Shown one piece after another: positions 26,786 through 34,195 of a stretch of DNA of 64,000 bases. The translations under genes were made by a program, and so were the position numbers. Origin of the DNA: Clostridium aminobutyricum (GTDB taxonomy: Bacteria; Bacillota; Clostridia; Peptostreptococcales; Anaerovoracaceae); NCBI RefSeq assembly GCF_017255415.1, contig NZ_JAFJZZ010000005.1, positions 124,001-188,000 of the forward strand, read 5' to 3'. Within the stretch, counting starts at the first letter, position 1. Every line of letters begins with the position of its first letter. Below the pieces are notes generated by a model. It did not search any database. It had not been told where the DNA came from and saw only the letters and a program-made list of their open reading frames with translations.

Positions 26786-26820
26786 GTAATAAAACAAATA
26801 GGAATAGTATAATATCAAGG

Positions 26821-26890
26821 TTGACCAGAAAAACTGGAGGCTGAACTGACTTTCCCCTAATAAGGGGATTGTATAGTGCAGCCTTTTTTT
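26821..26890 (+). promoter_or_regulatory. Structured leader with intrinsic terminator (possible riboswitch or attenuator)
   Basis: A small hairpin (CCAG, five-base loop, CTGG at 26825-26837) is followed by a terminator: GGCTG (26839-26843) pairs with CAGCC (26879-26883), with an inner CCCC/GGGG hairpin, then seven T residues. It sits between the promoter and the first gene with no gene in between, so it should cut off the operon unless read-through is allowed. It could also end the chemoreceptor transcript. It matches no riboswitch class I recognise. Confidence 0.55.
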
Positions 26891-26986
26891 ATTACTCGTT
26901 TAAGCATGATGTTTGCAATTCATGAAGGATAAGACCATTTAAAGATTTGAATAATCTGGGAAAATCAAGCAGGGAGGAGGTATTAA

Positions 26987-28240
26987 ATGACAATCATAAA
27001 AAATGAAGCCCAAAAAGAATTAACGCTGGATGAAGTCGTGGAACAATATACGGAAATACCTAGGCTGATTGCCATAAAAATAGATGTTCAAAGGAGAGGC
27101 GTTCATTATACGGATCGGGCTTTAAGTGCAGCAGACGAATCTTTGCATCAGCTAAGGGGTGCCGCATTATTTGGTTCCAGAGATGCCCAGATATTGCCGC
27201 TGCCTGAATCACTGATATTACGAGATGGCACGACAGTGCTTACGGACCCTGTACCCGTTGAACAAAATCCGTATTTCGTAGACTATATCGATGGAAAACT
27301 GGTTTTAACCGATCAAGATAAAGTGATAGAAGAAGTTGACTATTGGCCTCAGCCGAATTTCTATCATGAAAAAACAAAATCGGGAATTCCTATGGACCAT
27401 ATCGTTACGGTCCGCCCTCAACGTCTGCAAGTGATGCCATCCAGTTACTGTCACTTTTGGGATAACGGAAATGGCTGCAAATATTGTGATATCGTCAATC
27501 ATTTGAAACAGCAGACGTCCGAGCTCGGAATTTCGGCAAAGCTTCGTCCTGAAGATGTGAGAGAGGTAATTGGAGAGGCCCTAAAACAGCCTGGACGTTT
27601 TTCAAGCATCTGCTTGACGGCCGGATCGGATACCCGCGGAACGGAGGCTTTTGACGAAGAGGTAGACTATTACATAAAAATTCTTAAAGCTATAGGCGAT
27701 AATTTCACGACAAAAAAATTCCCAAGTCAGCTGATTGCTACCGCTTTTACCGAAAAGCAGCTGACCAGACTATATGAAGAAACCGGACTCATGAGCTATA
27801 CCGCTGATATTGAAGTGCTGAACGAAGAACTGTTCAATTGGATTTGTCCCGGTAAGGCGGAATGGATCGGTTATAAAGAGTGGAAAAACCGCTTGATAAG
27901 AGCGGTAGATATTTTCGGCAGAGGAAATGTCAATACCGGCATCGTAAGCGGGATAGAACTTGCTAAACCCAACGGTTTTACCAATGAGGAGGAGGCTTTA
28001 AAGACGACCCTTGAAGAAGCAGAGCATTTGGCAAGTCATGGCGTATCGACGGTGTATATGGTATGGATACCAAGACCCAAATCCTATTTCAGAGATCAAA
28101 AAAATGCATCCCTTGAATATTATGTGCGCATGGCCATAGGGCTAAATGATTTAAGAAAAAAGTATAAGTTACCTACGGATATGGATGATTACAGAAGGTG
28201 CGGCAATCATCCAGACAGTGACCTTTCCAGGATCCTTTGA
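26987..28240 (+). CDS. Radical SAM protein with CX8CX2C cluster motif, NitD/MSMEG_0568-like
   Basis: A 417-residue enzyme. The only Cys triad in radical-SAM position is Cys155, Cys164, Cys167 (CHFWDNGNGCKYC), i.e. CX8CX2C instead of CX3CX2C. Upstream lies PNFYHEKTKSGIPMDHI, downstream a barrel with ICLTAGSDTRG and CPGKAEW...AVDIFGRGNVNTGI. This order recalls the MSMEG_0568 family (NitD) of Nit1C nitrilase clusters, whose biochemical reaction is not established as far as I know. GGGAGGAGG precedes the ATG. It heads a seven-gene run with a GNAT and a full ABC importer, so it probably acts on the imported compound. The family link is from memory. Confidence 0.75.
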   Translation: MTIIKNEAQKELTLDEVVEQYTEIPRLIAIKIDVQRRGVHYTDRALSAADESLHQLRGAALFGSRDAQILPLPESLILRDGTTVLTDPVPVEQNPYFVDYIDGKLVLTDQDKVIEEVDYWPQPNFYHEKTKSGIPMDHIVTVRPQRLQVMPSSYCHFWDNGNGCKYCDIVNHLKQQTSELGISAKLRPEDVREVIGEALKQPGRFSSICLTAGSDTRGTEAFDEEVDYYIKILKAIGDNFTTKKFPSQLIATAFTEKQLTRLYEETGLMSYTADIEVLNEELFNWICPGKAEWIGYKEWKNRLIRAVDIFGRGNVNTGIVSGIELAKPNGFTNEEEALKTTLEEAEHLASHGVSTVYMVWIPRPKSYFRDQKNASLEYYVRMAIGLNDLRKKYKLPTDMDDYRRCGNHPDSDLSRIL

Positions 28241-28272
28241 CGGCATGCTTGCAATTTATGGAGGTGAATCAA

Positions 28273-28737
28273 ATGGCGGTAACATTGACAAAGGAGATTT
28301 CCGATCTTATCAATGATCCGAATTCAATAAAAATAGTATCTACTGTAGACCGGGAAGGTGTTCCTCATACGGTGATAAAGCAGTCCTTATATGTTGCGGA
28401 GGATGGGCGAATCAAGTATTTAGAACTATTGGAATCCTCCCATACCTATAAGAACTTTACCAGCAGCTTGTGGTATAGCCATAAAGTCTCTGTTTCTGTA
28501 TTGGGAGGAAACAAATTCAGTTATCAGATAAAAGGTATCCCTGCCAAAATTCTGATAAGCGGACCTGAGTTTGAAAGTAATTATAAGCGAATAAGAGAAA
28601 AACTGGGCGATGTGGACTTAGCCGCAATATGTGTTATTGAACCTGTGGAAGTGACCGATGAGACCTTTTCCGTCAGGTATGCGGAACAGGAAAACACAAG
28701 ACCGTATTTTAAGCATCTGGATCGTTTATCAAAATAA
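28273..28737 (+). CDS. PPOX-like (pyridoxamine 5'-phosphate oxidase fold) FMN-binding protein
   Basis: A 154-residue split-barrel protein: IKIVSTVDREGVPHTV at the start, a strand with IKYLELLESSHTYKNF and VSVSVLGGNKFSYQIKG in the middle. This is the pattern of small FMN-binding oxidoreductases of the PNPOx-like superfamily. ATG 28273 is preceded by GGAGGTG; earlier in-frame ATGs fall on or before that site. The previous gene ends 32 bases upstream. It could be a flavin reductase or oxygen-insensitive redox partner for the pathway; the cofactor is inferred. Confidence 0.65.
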   Translation: MAVTLTKEISDLINDPNSIKIVSTVDREGVPHTVIKQSLYVAEDGRIKYLELLESSHTYKNFTSSLWYSHKVSVSVLGGNKFSYQIKGIPAKILISGPEFESNYKRIREKLGDVDLAAICVIEPVEVTDETFSVRYAEQENTRPYFKHLDRLSK

Positions 28738-28759
28738 TAGGAGGAGATGGTGGAGTGGA

Positions 28760-29278
28760 ATGGATGAGAAAAATACAACGAATTCAATTCGAATAGGTAC
28801 CGTGAATGACATTCAGCTGATTTTACAATTCAGAAGATCCATGTTTGAGGAAATAGGGGTAGAAGAGTCCTTATTCATTGAAAACGTACAGGAAATTCTT
28901 TTGGATTTATACATGAAAGAGCTTAAAGCAGATAGAATACGGCATTTTATCGCTTACGATGTGAATGATCGGCCTATTGCCGTTATGGGTTCGTTAATGA
29001 AAACGGATTTCCCCTATTATCTGTTTAAGCCGGGATTTTATGGCTGGATTATAGACGCCTATACGGTTAAAGAATACAGAGGACAGGGACTGGCAACGAA
29101 ATTACTCGAATTAAACAGTGAATGGCTGAAGGAAAAAGGGGCGCAGGAAATAAAATTAATTGCGAGCGGCAACGAGGCAAGACGTGTTTATGAAAAGTTC
29201 GGATTTAAAGCCACTTGGGAAATGAGCTTGAATCTGTCAAAGGTAAAGACTTTTAATGAGATTATTGAACAAAGATAA
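28760..29278 (+). CDS. GNAT family N-acetyltransferase
   Basis: A 172-residue acetyltransferase. The acetyl-CoA pyrophosphate loop is YRGQGLATKLL, followed by IKLIASGNEARRVYEKFGF, the usual motif B. Start ATG 28760 gives MDEKNTTNSIRIG; the open frame upstream runs into the PPOX gene. The ribosome-binding site (GGAG) is close. In Nit1C-type clusters a GNAT also sits next to the radical SAM gene, so this one may modify a pathway intermediate rather than act in general stress. Confidence 0.85.
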   Translation: MDEKNTTNSIRIGTVNDIQLILQFRRSMFEEIGVEESLFIENVQEILLDLYMKELKADRIRHFIAYDVNDRPIAVMGSLMKTDFPYYLFKPGFYGWIIDAYTVKEYRGQGLATKLLELNSEWLKEKGAQEIKLIASGNEARRVYEKFGFKATWEMSLNLSKVKTFNEIIEQR

Positions 29279-29295
29279 AAATGGAGGTAGTAAAA

Positions 29296-29649
29296 ATGAG
29301 TGATATAAACAGATACCAGCTTGGACTTGAGAAGTTATCGGAGGTTGTTGGGACGGCGGGTCAAGATGCCGTTTCTTCATTGGGAGACGTAGGTCAATAT
29401 ATTGTAGAATTTATATTTGGTGATATCTACAACCGTGAGGGACTTTCCCTGAGAGAACGCGAAATCATATCCGTCGCCGTATTGGCGGCACTTGGCGGAA
29501 GAGATCCACAGCTTCGGCTTCATATCGGCGGTGCACTGAATGTTGGGCTGACCCTAAAAGAAATTGAAGAAGTTATTATCCAGACCATTCCTTATGCAGG
29601 GTTTCCTACCGCCATGAATGCGTTAAAAATTCTGAAAGAATTTGACTAG
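29296..29649 (+). CDS. Carboxymuconolactone decarboxylase-family protein
   Basis: A 117-residue helical protein with GLSLREREIISVAVLAALGG and LRLHIGGALNVGLTLKEIEEVI in pieces, the core of the CMD family. There is no cysteine in the protein, so it is not an AhpD-type thiol peroxidase; it resembles the 4-carboxymuconolactone decarboxylase branch, which uses no redox Cys. ATG 29296 follows GGAGGT; an ATG at 29281 overlaps that site. Its role in this operon is unknown. Confidence 0.8.
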   Translation: MSDINRYQLGLEKLSEVVGTAGQDAVSSLGDVGQYIVEFIFGDIYNREGLSLREREIISVAVLAALGGRDPQLRLHIGGALNVGLTLKEIEEVIIQTIPYAGFPTAMNALKILKEFD

Positions 29650-29729
29650 GATGATTTTCTCATGGAATAAATTCAACAATGTTGAAACATATAGCAATCA
29701 TGGATAATAAAAAGCGAGGAGGTGACAGG

Positions 29730-30521
29730 ATGTCAAAGAGATCCTTTAAGAAAAGAATCTCAATAGAAAATATGATAACAATCGGATCGATAGTTTTTAT
29801 CCTATCAGCATGGTATATCGTGACGGCAATGAAGCTGTTTCCCGATGTGATTATTCCATCTCCCGGCAAAGTTTATAGCAGCTTTAAAGAAATAGCTGTA
29901 AACGGATATAAAGGATATAGTCTGTTAACCCATTTGGGCGACAGCATGATACGCTTGCTAAGTGCATTTTTATTGGTGATTGTAACGGCTATCCCCTTAG
30001 GTTTGGCAAGCGGGTATAATTCAAAGATACGCGCTTTATTGGACCCTTTAATTGAGTTTTATAGACCGCTGCCTCCTCTAGCTTACTACACGCTCTTGGT
30101 TATATGGATGGGAATCGAAAATACCTCAAAAATTACGTTGCTGTATCTGGCCGGATTTGCTCCTATCTATATAGCCTGTGTATCAGGAGTAAAAAAAATC
30201 AAACAGGATTATATAAACGGGGCCTATACACTTGGAGCCAGCAAAGGGCAAGTATTTTGGCACGTGATATTGCCCACCTGCTTACCGGACATTTTTACAG
30301 GTTTAAGGACTTCCATCGGCTTCTCTTATACCACCTTGGTAGCGGCGGAGATGGTGGCGTCTATTACCGGAATAGGCTGGATGGTATTGGATGCAAGTAA
30401 ATTTTTACGAAGTGACGTGATTTTTTTAGGAATTTTAATTATGGGGATTACAGGGATTATTCTCGACAAAGCAATTAGGCTTGTTGAAAGCAGGGTTGTA
30501 CCTTGGAAAGGTAAAGAATAA
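29730..30521 (+). CDS. ABC importer permease, nitrate/sulfonate/taurine (SsuC/TauC) family
   Basis: A 263-residue permease with about six membrane helices. The cytoplasmic loop with GASKGQVFWHVILPTCLPDIFTGLR in pieces is the EAA motif that docks the ATPase, and FYRPLPPLAYYTLLVIWMGI is typical of SsuC/TauC. ATG 29730 follows GAGGAGGTG; the longer frame adds a tail without a site. It pairs with the binding lipoprotein and ATPase just downstream. Confidence 0.9.
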   Translation: MSKRSFKKRISIENMITIGSIVFILSAWYIVTAMKLFPDVIIPSPGKVYSSFKEIAVNGYKGYSLLTHLGDSMIRLLSAFLLVIVTAIPLGLASGYNSKIRALLDPLIEFYRPLPPLAYYTLLVIWMGIENTSKITLLYLAGFAPIYIACVSGVKKIKQDYINGAYTLGASKGQVFWHVILPTCLPDIFTGLRTSIGFSYTTLVAAEMVASITGIGWMVLDASKFLRSDVIFLGILIMGITGIILDKAIRLVESRVVPWKGKE

Positions 30522-30539
30522 AAAGGAGTGCTTCTATTT

Positions 30540-31598
30540 ATGAAAAGAACAAAAACAATTTCGACGATTATTCTAATCGTGAGCTTGCTGGCACTAACCC
30601 TAGTGGGTTGCGGCAAAACGAGTGAAGTAAATTCACAGGCCCAAAACGATTCGGCTCAAACGGGCAGTAAACCGGAGGTTATTAATATAGCCATTCAAGC
30701 GATACCAAACGATGAAATAGTTGCAAAAGCAAAAAACTGGTATGAGAGTGAACTGGGAGTCAAGGTTAATTTCAGACAGTTTGATTCAGGAAGAGATGTC
30801 AATACGGCGATGCTATCAGGAGGTATTGATATCGGGCTTGTGGGATCAACCCCTGCAACATTAGGCATCGCAAACGGGATACCTTATGAGGTTTTCTGGA
30901 TACATGATGTAATCGGTGATAATGAGGCCTTGGCCGCAAAGAACGATGCAAAGATTAATTCCGTCAAGGATTTAAAGGGAAAAAAGGTAGCGGTGCCTGC
31001 TGGTTCCACCACTCATTACAGTTTGCTTAAGGTACTGAGCTTAGAAGGTGTCAATGCTGCTGACGTGAAGATTCTGGATATGCAGCCGCCGGATATATTT
31101 GCCGCTTGGCAGAGAGGGGATATTGATGCGGCGTATGTTTGGCAGCCTACATTGGATAAACTTTTGTCTGACGGAAAAATAATCGTAACCAGTAAAGAAT
31201 TGGCAGGCAAGGGAATCGTAACGGCAGATGTAGGGATTGTAAGAACAGAGTTCGCTGAGAAATATCCTGATCTCGTTAAAAAATATATTCAATTGCAGCT
31301 AAAAGCGTATGACCTTTATCAAAACAACGCAGAAGAAGCCGCTCAGGCCGTTGCAAAGGAACTTAACCTAGAGTATGATGACAGCTTAAAGCAGATGAAT
31401 GAATTGATTTGGCTATCAGGAGAAGAACAAATTTCGGATAAGTATCTGGGCACAAGTACAAGTAAAGGAGAGTTTGTGAAGGCTTTAAAAGATACGGCTG
31501 ATTTCCTCGCAGAGCAAAAAACTATTGACAGTGCGCCGGGTATTGAAGTATTTGAAAAGGCCGTTAATCCTAAATATATTGAAGAGGCTTTAAAATAA
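30540..31598 (+). CDS. ABC importer substrate-binding lipoprotein, TauA/SsuA-like
   Basis: A 352-residue lipoprotein with signal peptide and lipobox (LVGC, lipidated Cys24). The mature part is a two-lobed binding fold: INIAIQAIPND, GGIDIGLVGSTPATLGIA, KVAVPAGSTTHYSLLKVL and AYVWQPTLDKLL are features of the nitrate/sulfonate/taurine group. It fixes the substrate of the importer, but ligand residues cannot be matched to a known compound from sequence alone. GGAG is 11 bases before ATG 30540; a GTG four codons upstream is possible. Confidence 0.9.
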   Translation: MKRTKTISTIILIVSLLALTLVGCGKTSEVNSQAQNDSAQTGSKPEVINIAIQAIPNDEIVAKAKNWYESELGVKVNFRQFDSGRDVNTAMLSGGIDIGLVGSTPATLGIANGIPYEVFWIHDVIGDNEALAAKNDAKINSVKDLKGKKVAVPAGSTTHYSLLKVLSLEGVNAADVKILDMQPPDIFAAWQRGDIDAAYVWQPTLDKLLSDGKIIVTSKELAGKGIVTADVGIVRTEFAEKYPDLVKKYIQLQLKAYDLYQNNAEEAAQAVAKELNLEYDDSLKQMNELIWLSGEEQISDKYLGTSTSKGEFVKALKDTADFLAEQKTIDSAPGIEVFEKAVNPKYIEEALK

Positions 31599-31618
31599 GG
31601 GTAGAAGGAGGTGAAAGC

Positions 31619-32440
31619 ATGGCAGAATTTATGAATGATTTTCTTGCCGAAAGCAGTGAAGAGGTAATCACTTTGGATAATGTAATGTTAACTTATGAAG
31701 CGGAACATAGCGTAAATGCTTTGGAAGACATTCATATCAAGATCAATGAAGGAGAATTCGTATGCCTGCTTGGACCTTCAGGTTGCGGTAAAAGTACCTT
31801 ATTGAAAATTATTGCGGGATTTATAAAACCGACCAAAGGAACAGCCACAATGTCAGGAACCCCAATCAATGGACCGGATTGGCATAGAGGGGTTGTTTTT
31901 CAACAGCCCCCGCTGTATCCATGGCTCAATGTGGAGGACAATGTCAAATTTGGCTTGAAAATGAGAAAAATCCCGTCTCGCATCGGAAAAGAGACGGTAA
32001 ATGAATATCTGGAGAAGGTTGGATTGCTGGAATTTGGTAAAAATAGAATCTATGAGTTGTCGGGAGGAATGAGGCAGCGTGTTGCCATAGCCAGGGTGTT
32101 GGTAAATAACCCAAAAGTTTTACTGATGGATGAACCTTTCGGTGCACTGGATGCATTAACGCGAGAGCAAATGCAAAATCTAATTCGGAAGATTTGGTGG
32201 GAGACTGGGAAAACAATCCTATTTATTACGCATGATGTGGATGAAGCATTATCGTTGGGCACAAGGGTATTAATCATGTCGAAAAGGCCCGGACGAATCA
32301 TAAAAGAATTCAAAGTGAATTTCACGAAGTCCATAACCGGAGAGAATTCTGACCGAACTCGTTATACAAATGAATTTCAGGAATTACGCGAGCAAATATT
32401 AAATTTAATCAATAAAACGGATGCCACGTACAGCATTTAG
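31619..32440 (+). CDS. ABC importer ATPase, SsuB/TauB-like
   Basis: A 273-residue ATPase: Walker A GPSGCGKST (about residue 58), Q-loop VVFQQPPLYPWL, signature LSGGMRQRVAIARVL, Walker B VLLMDEPFGALDA, switch ITHDVDEAL. The PLYPWL stretch is typical of the SsuB/TauB/NrtC group. AGGAGGTG precedes the ATG. It is the last gene of the operon, closed by the terminator at 32487-32512. Confidence 0.93.
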   Translation: MAEFMNDFLAESSEEVITLDNVMLTYEAEHSVNALEDIHIKINEGEFVCLLGPSGCGKSTLLKIIAGFIKPTKGTATMSGTPINGPDWHRGVVFQQPPLYPWLNVEDNVKFGLKMRKIPSRIGKETVNEYLEKVGLLEFGKNRIYELSGGMRQRVAIARVLVNNPKVLLMDEPFGALDALTREQMQNLIRKIWWETGKTILFITHDVDEALSLGTRVLIMSKRPGRIIKEFKVNFTKSITGENSDRTRYTNEFQELREQILNLINKTDATYSI

Positions 32441-32486
32441 ATCGGTAGGAACGTCTTAAAAGTGAGATGCCTCGAATTATTTAAAT

Positions 32487-32512
32487 AAAAAGACCCTTTG
32501 GGGTCTTTTTTT
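32487..32512 (+). terminator. Terminator of the radical SAM / ABC importer operon
   Basis: A 10-bp stem ending GACCC/GGGTC with TTTG loop and a T run. The A-rich left arm could also terminate minus-strand transcripts. Confidence 0.85.
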
Positions 32513-32573
32513 ATGCTAGGGAAGTGCGGAGCGGCGAAGCCATTTTTTTTATGATAAGATAGATAATTTGTAA

Positions 32574-32602
32574 TTGACTTTTCTCATTATCTGCTTTAGT
32601 AT
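32574..32602 (+). promoter_or_regulatory. Promoter of the efflux operon
   Basis: TTGACT (32574-32579) and TAGTAT (32597-32602) are 17 bases apart; the start should fall near 32609, directly before the palindrome. Confidence 0.55.
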
Positions 32603-32612
32603 TGATAAGAAT

Positions 32613-32628
32613 AGTTCGTATACGAACT
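32613..32628. promoter_or_regulatory. Perfect 16-bp palindrome, probable MarR operator
   Basis: AGTTCGTATACGAACT lies at about +4 to +20 of the predicted transcript of the efflux operon, which encodes its own MarR regulator as last gene. Position and symmetry suit repression by a MarR dimer with release by the exported drug. Confidence 0.7.
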
Positions 32629-32658
32629 GTTGTAAGATAGAAATAAGAAGGTGACAAA

Positions 32659-33507
32659 ATGAAGAGACCAAAGAAAATGACATGGGTAATAATAGCGGGA
32701 GTGGTGGCCATAGGTTTCCTGGTAGCCATAAGCTTGAATATCGGAAAGACGAATCCTACGCTGGCAAATCAAACCGTTTATGCAGATCAAGAATCCAGTG
32801 GACCTGCTTTTATTATGGCTGGTAGAGTGGAAGCCATAGACAGCGCAGATATTTCAACGAAAACCACCGGAAAGATAGCAGAACTAAATGTAGATGTAGG
32901 CTCTGTTGTAAATAAAGGGGATGTTCTTGCCAGAATAGATATGAAAGAAGTGCCTGCACAAGTAAATCAGGCTCAGTCCTCAATTGATATTGCAAAAGTA
33001 ACTTTAAATAATGCGCAGATCAATTATGACCGGACAATGGAATTATATCAGGCAGGGGCCGTTGCCAAAGAAACAGTGGAAAGTGCGAAGAAACAACTTG
33101 ATACGGCAGCTGCAACTGTAAATCAAGCGCAATCCGGTCTGGAGCTTATTAACGCAAATTCCTCCAATGGCGTGATTGTTGCACCGATTTCAGGAACGGT
33201 AACAGCGAAAACCGTGAATGTAGGAGAACTGGCTGCGGCAGGTTCGACTTTATTGAGTATCGTTAATTCAGATAAAACATACATAAGTGCTTACTTACCG
33301 GCGCGACTTTCTGAAAAAGTGCAGCAGGGTCAAAAGGTAACCGTCAAAATATCTGAAATTCCGGATAAGTTTTTTGATGGTGAAGTTTCTCTGGTGGATA
33401 CTATTGTAGATGCTCAAAATAAAAATATTCTTGTTCGCGTCAATATGCTGGAAAATGATCCTGCCGTTAAGGTTGGCATGTTTGCGGAAATTGCATTAAA
33501 GAAATAA
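32659..33507 (+). CDS. Efflux membrane-fusion (periplasmic adaptor-like) protein
   Basis: A 282-residue HlyD/RND-adaptor-type protein. It has an N-terminal membrane anchor (about 9-28), a biotinyl-lipoyl barrel in two halves (AGRVEAIDSADISTKTTGKI and GVIVAPISGTVTAKTV) around a short helical hairpin (about 95-155), then a beta-barrel. AAGGTG precedes the ATG. In a Gram-positive cell such adaptors sit outside the membrane next to the pump. It is followed by a second adaptor and an EmrB-like pump. Confidence 0.85.
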   Translation: MKRPKKMTWVIIAGVVAIGFLVAISLNIGKTNPTLANQTVYADQESSGPAFIMAGRVEAIDSADISTKTTGKIAELNVDVGSVVNKGDVLARIDMKEVPAQVNQAQSSIDIAKVTLNNAQINYDRTMELYQAGAVAKETVESAKKQLDTAAATVNQAQSGLELINANSSNGVIVAPISGTVTAKTVNVGELAAAGSTLLSIVNSDKTYISAYLPARLSEKVQQGQKVTVKISEIPDKFFDGEVSLVDTIVDAQNKNILVRVNMLENDPAVKVGMFAEIALKK

Positions 33508-33519
33508 GGCTGGTGATAG

Positions 33520-34182
33520 ATGATGGAATCAAAAAGAAAAGTATTAATGTTATCGGTAGTGGCAGTCATGCTGATCGTTTTAGGCAGCATAGGAATCTAT
33601 TACTGGTATGAAAATAATTACTATGTGGCAACAGAAGACGCAAAGGTTGCAGGAGATATTGTGAAAGTTTCCCCTCAAATGACGGGGAAACTATTGGAAC
33701 TGGAAGTGGAAGAAGGGCAAAGCCTTGAAAAAGATCAAATTATCGGCCACCAAGAAATGGGAAGTCTGTCCGACTTGAATTTGGAGCAATCCGTGATTCG
33801 ATCACCTATTTCAGGTTTTGTTTTAAAAAAACAGGCAACGCAGGGAGAATTGGTAGCGACAGGTCAAACGTTGATTATGATGGTCGATCCGACAAAGTTG
33901 TATATCAATGCGAACATAGAAGAGACGGATATTGCCAAATTAAAGATAGGGCAAAAGGTTGAAATTACTGTGGATGAATTCAGCGGAGAAAAAATGTACG
34001 GAAAAGTTCAGTCCATCGGTAAGGCAGCAAATTCTGCTTTTTCACTTTTGTCCGGCTCGAGCAGCGGAACCTTTACGAAGGTTGTACAGCGGGTTCCCGT
34101 AAAAATTGTATTTGATGAGAACCAGAACCATAGCGGTATCTTGCTTGGAACCAATGCAGTCATAAAGATTCATATTAGATAA
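33520..34182 (+). CDS. Short EmrA/HlyD-like adaptor without the coiled coil
   Basis: A 220-residue adaptor with an anchor helix (about 8-27), the EmrA-type start YYVATEDAKVAGDIVKVSP, two lipoyl half-motifs (GKLLELEVEEGQSL and VIRSPISGFVLKK) and a beta-barrel domain. EmrA proteins normally have a long coiled coil between the lipoyl halves; here only about 25 residues separate them, so it cannot reach across a large gap. Start ATG 33520 or the adjacent ATG 33523. It probably partners the EmrB-like pump just downstream. Confidence 0.8.
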   Translation: MMESKRKVLMLSVVAVMLIVLGSIGIYYWYENNYYVATEDAKVAGDIVKVSPQMTGKLLELEVEEGQSLEKDQIIGHQEMGSLSDLNLEQSVIRSPISGFVLKKQATQGELVATGQTLIMMVDPTKLYINANIEETDIAKLKIGQKVEITVDEFSGEKMYGKVQSIGKAANSAFSLLSGSSSGTFTKVVQRVPVKIVFDENQNHSGILLGTNAVIKIHIR

Positions 34183-34195
34183 GAGGTGGTTTCAG

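Noticed and set aside
29730-32440. Naming the importer as taurine or alkanesulfonate transporter (tauABC/ssuABC)
   Set aside because: No taurine dioxygenase, sulfonate monooxygenase or other desulfonation gene is present, and the family covers many substrates.
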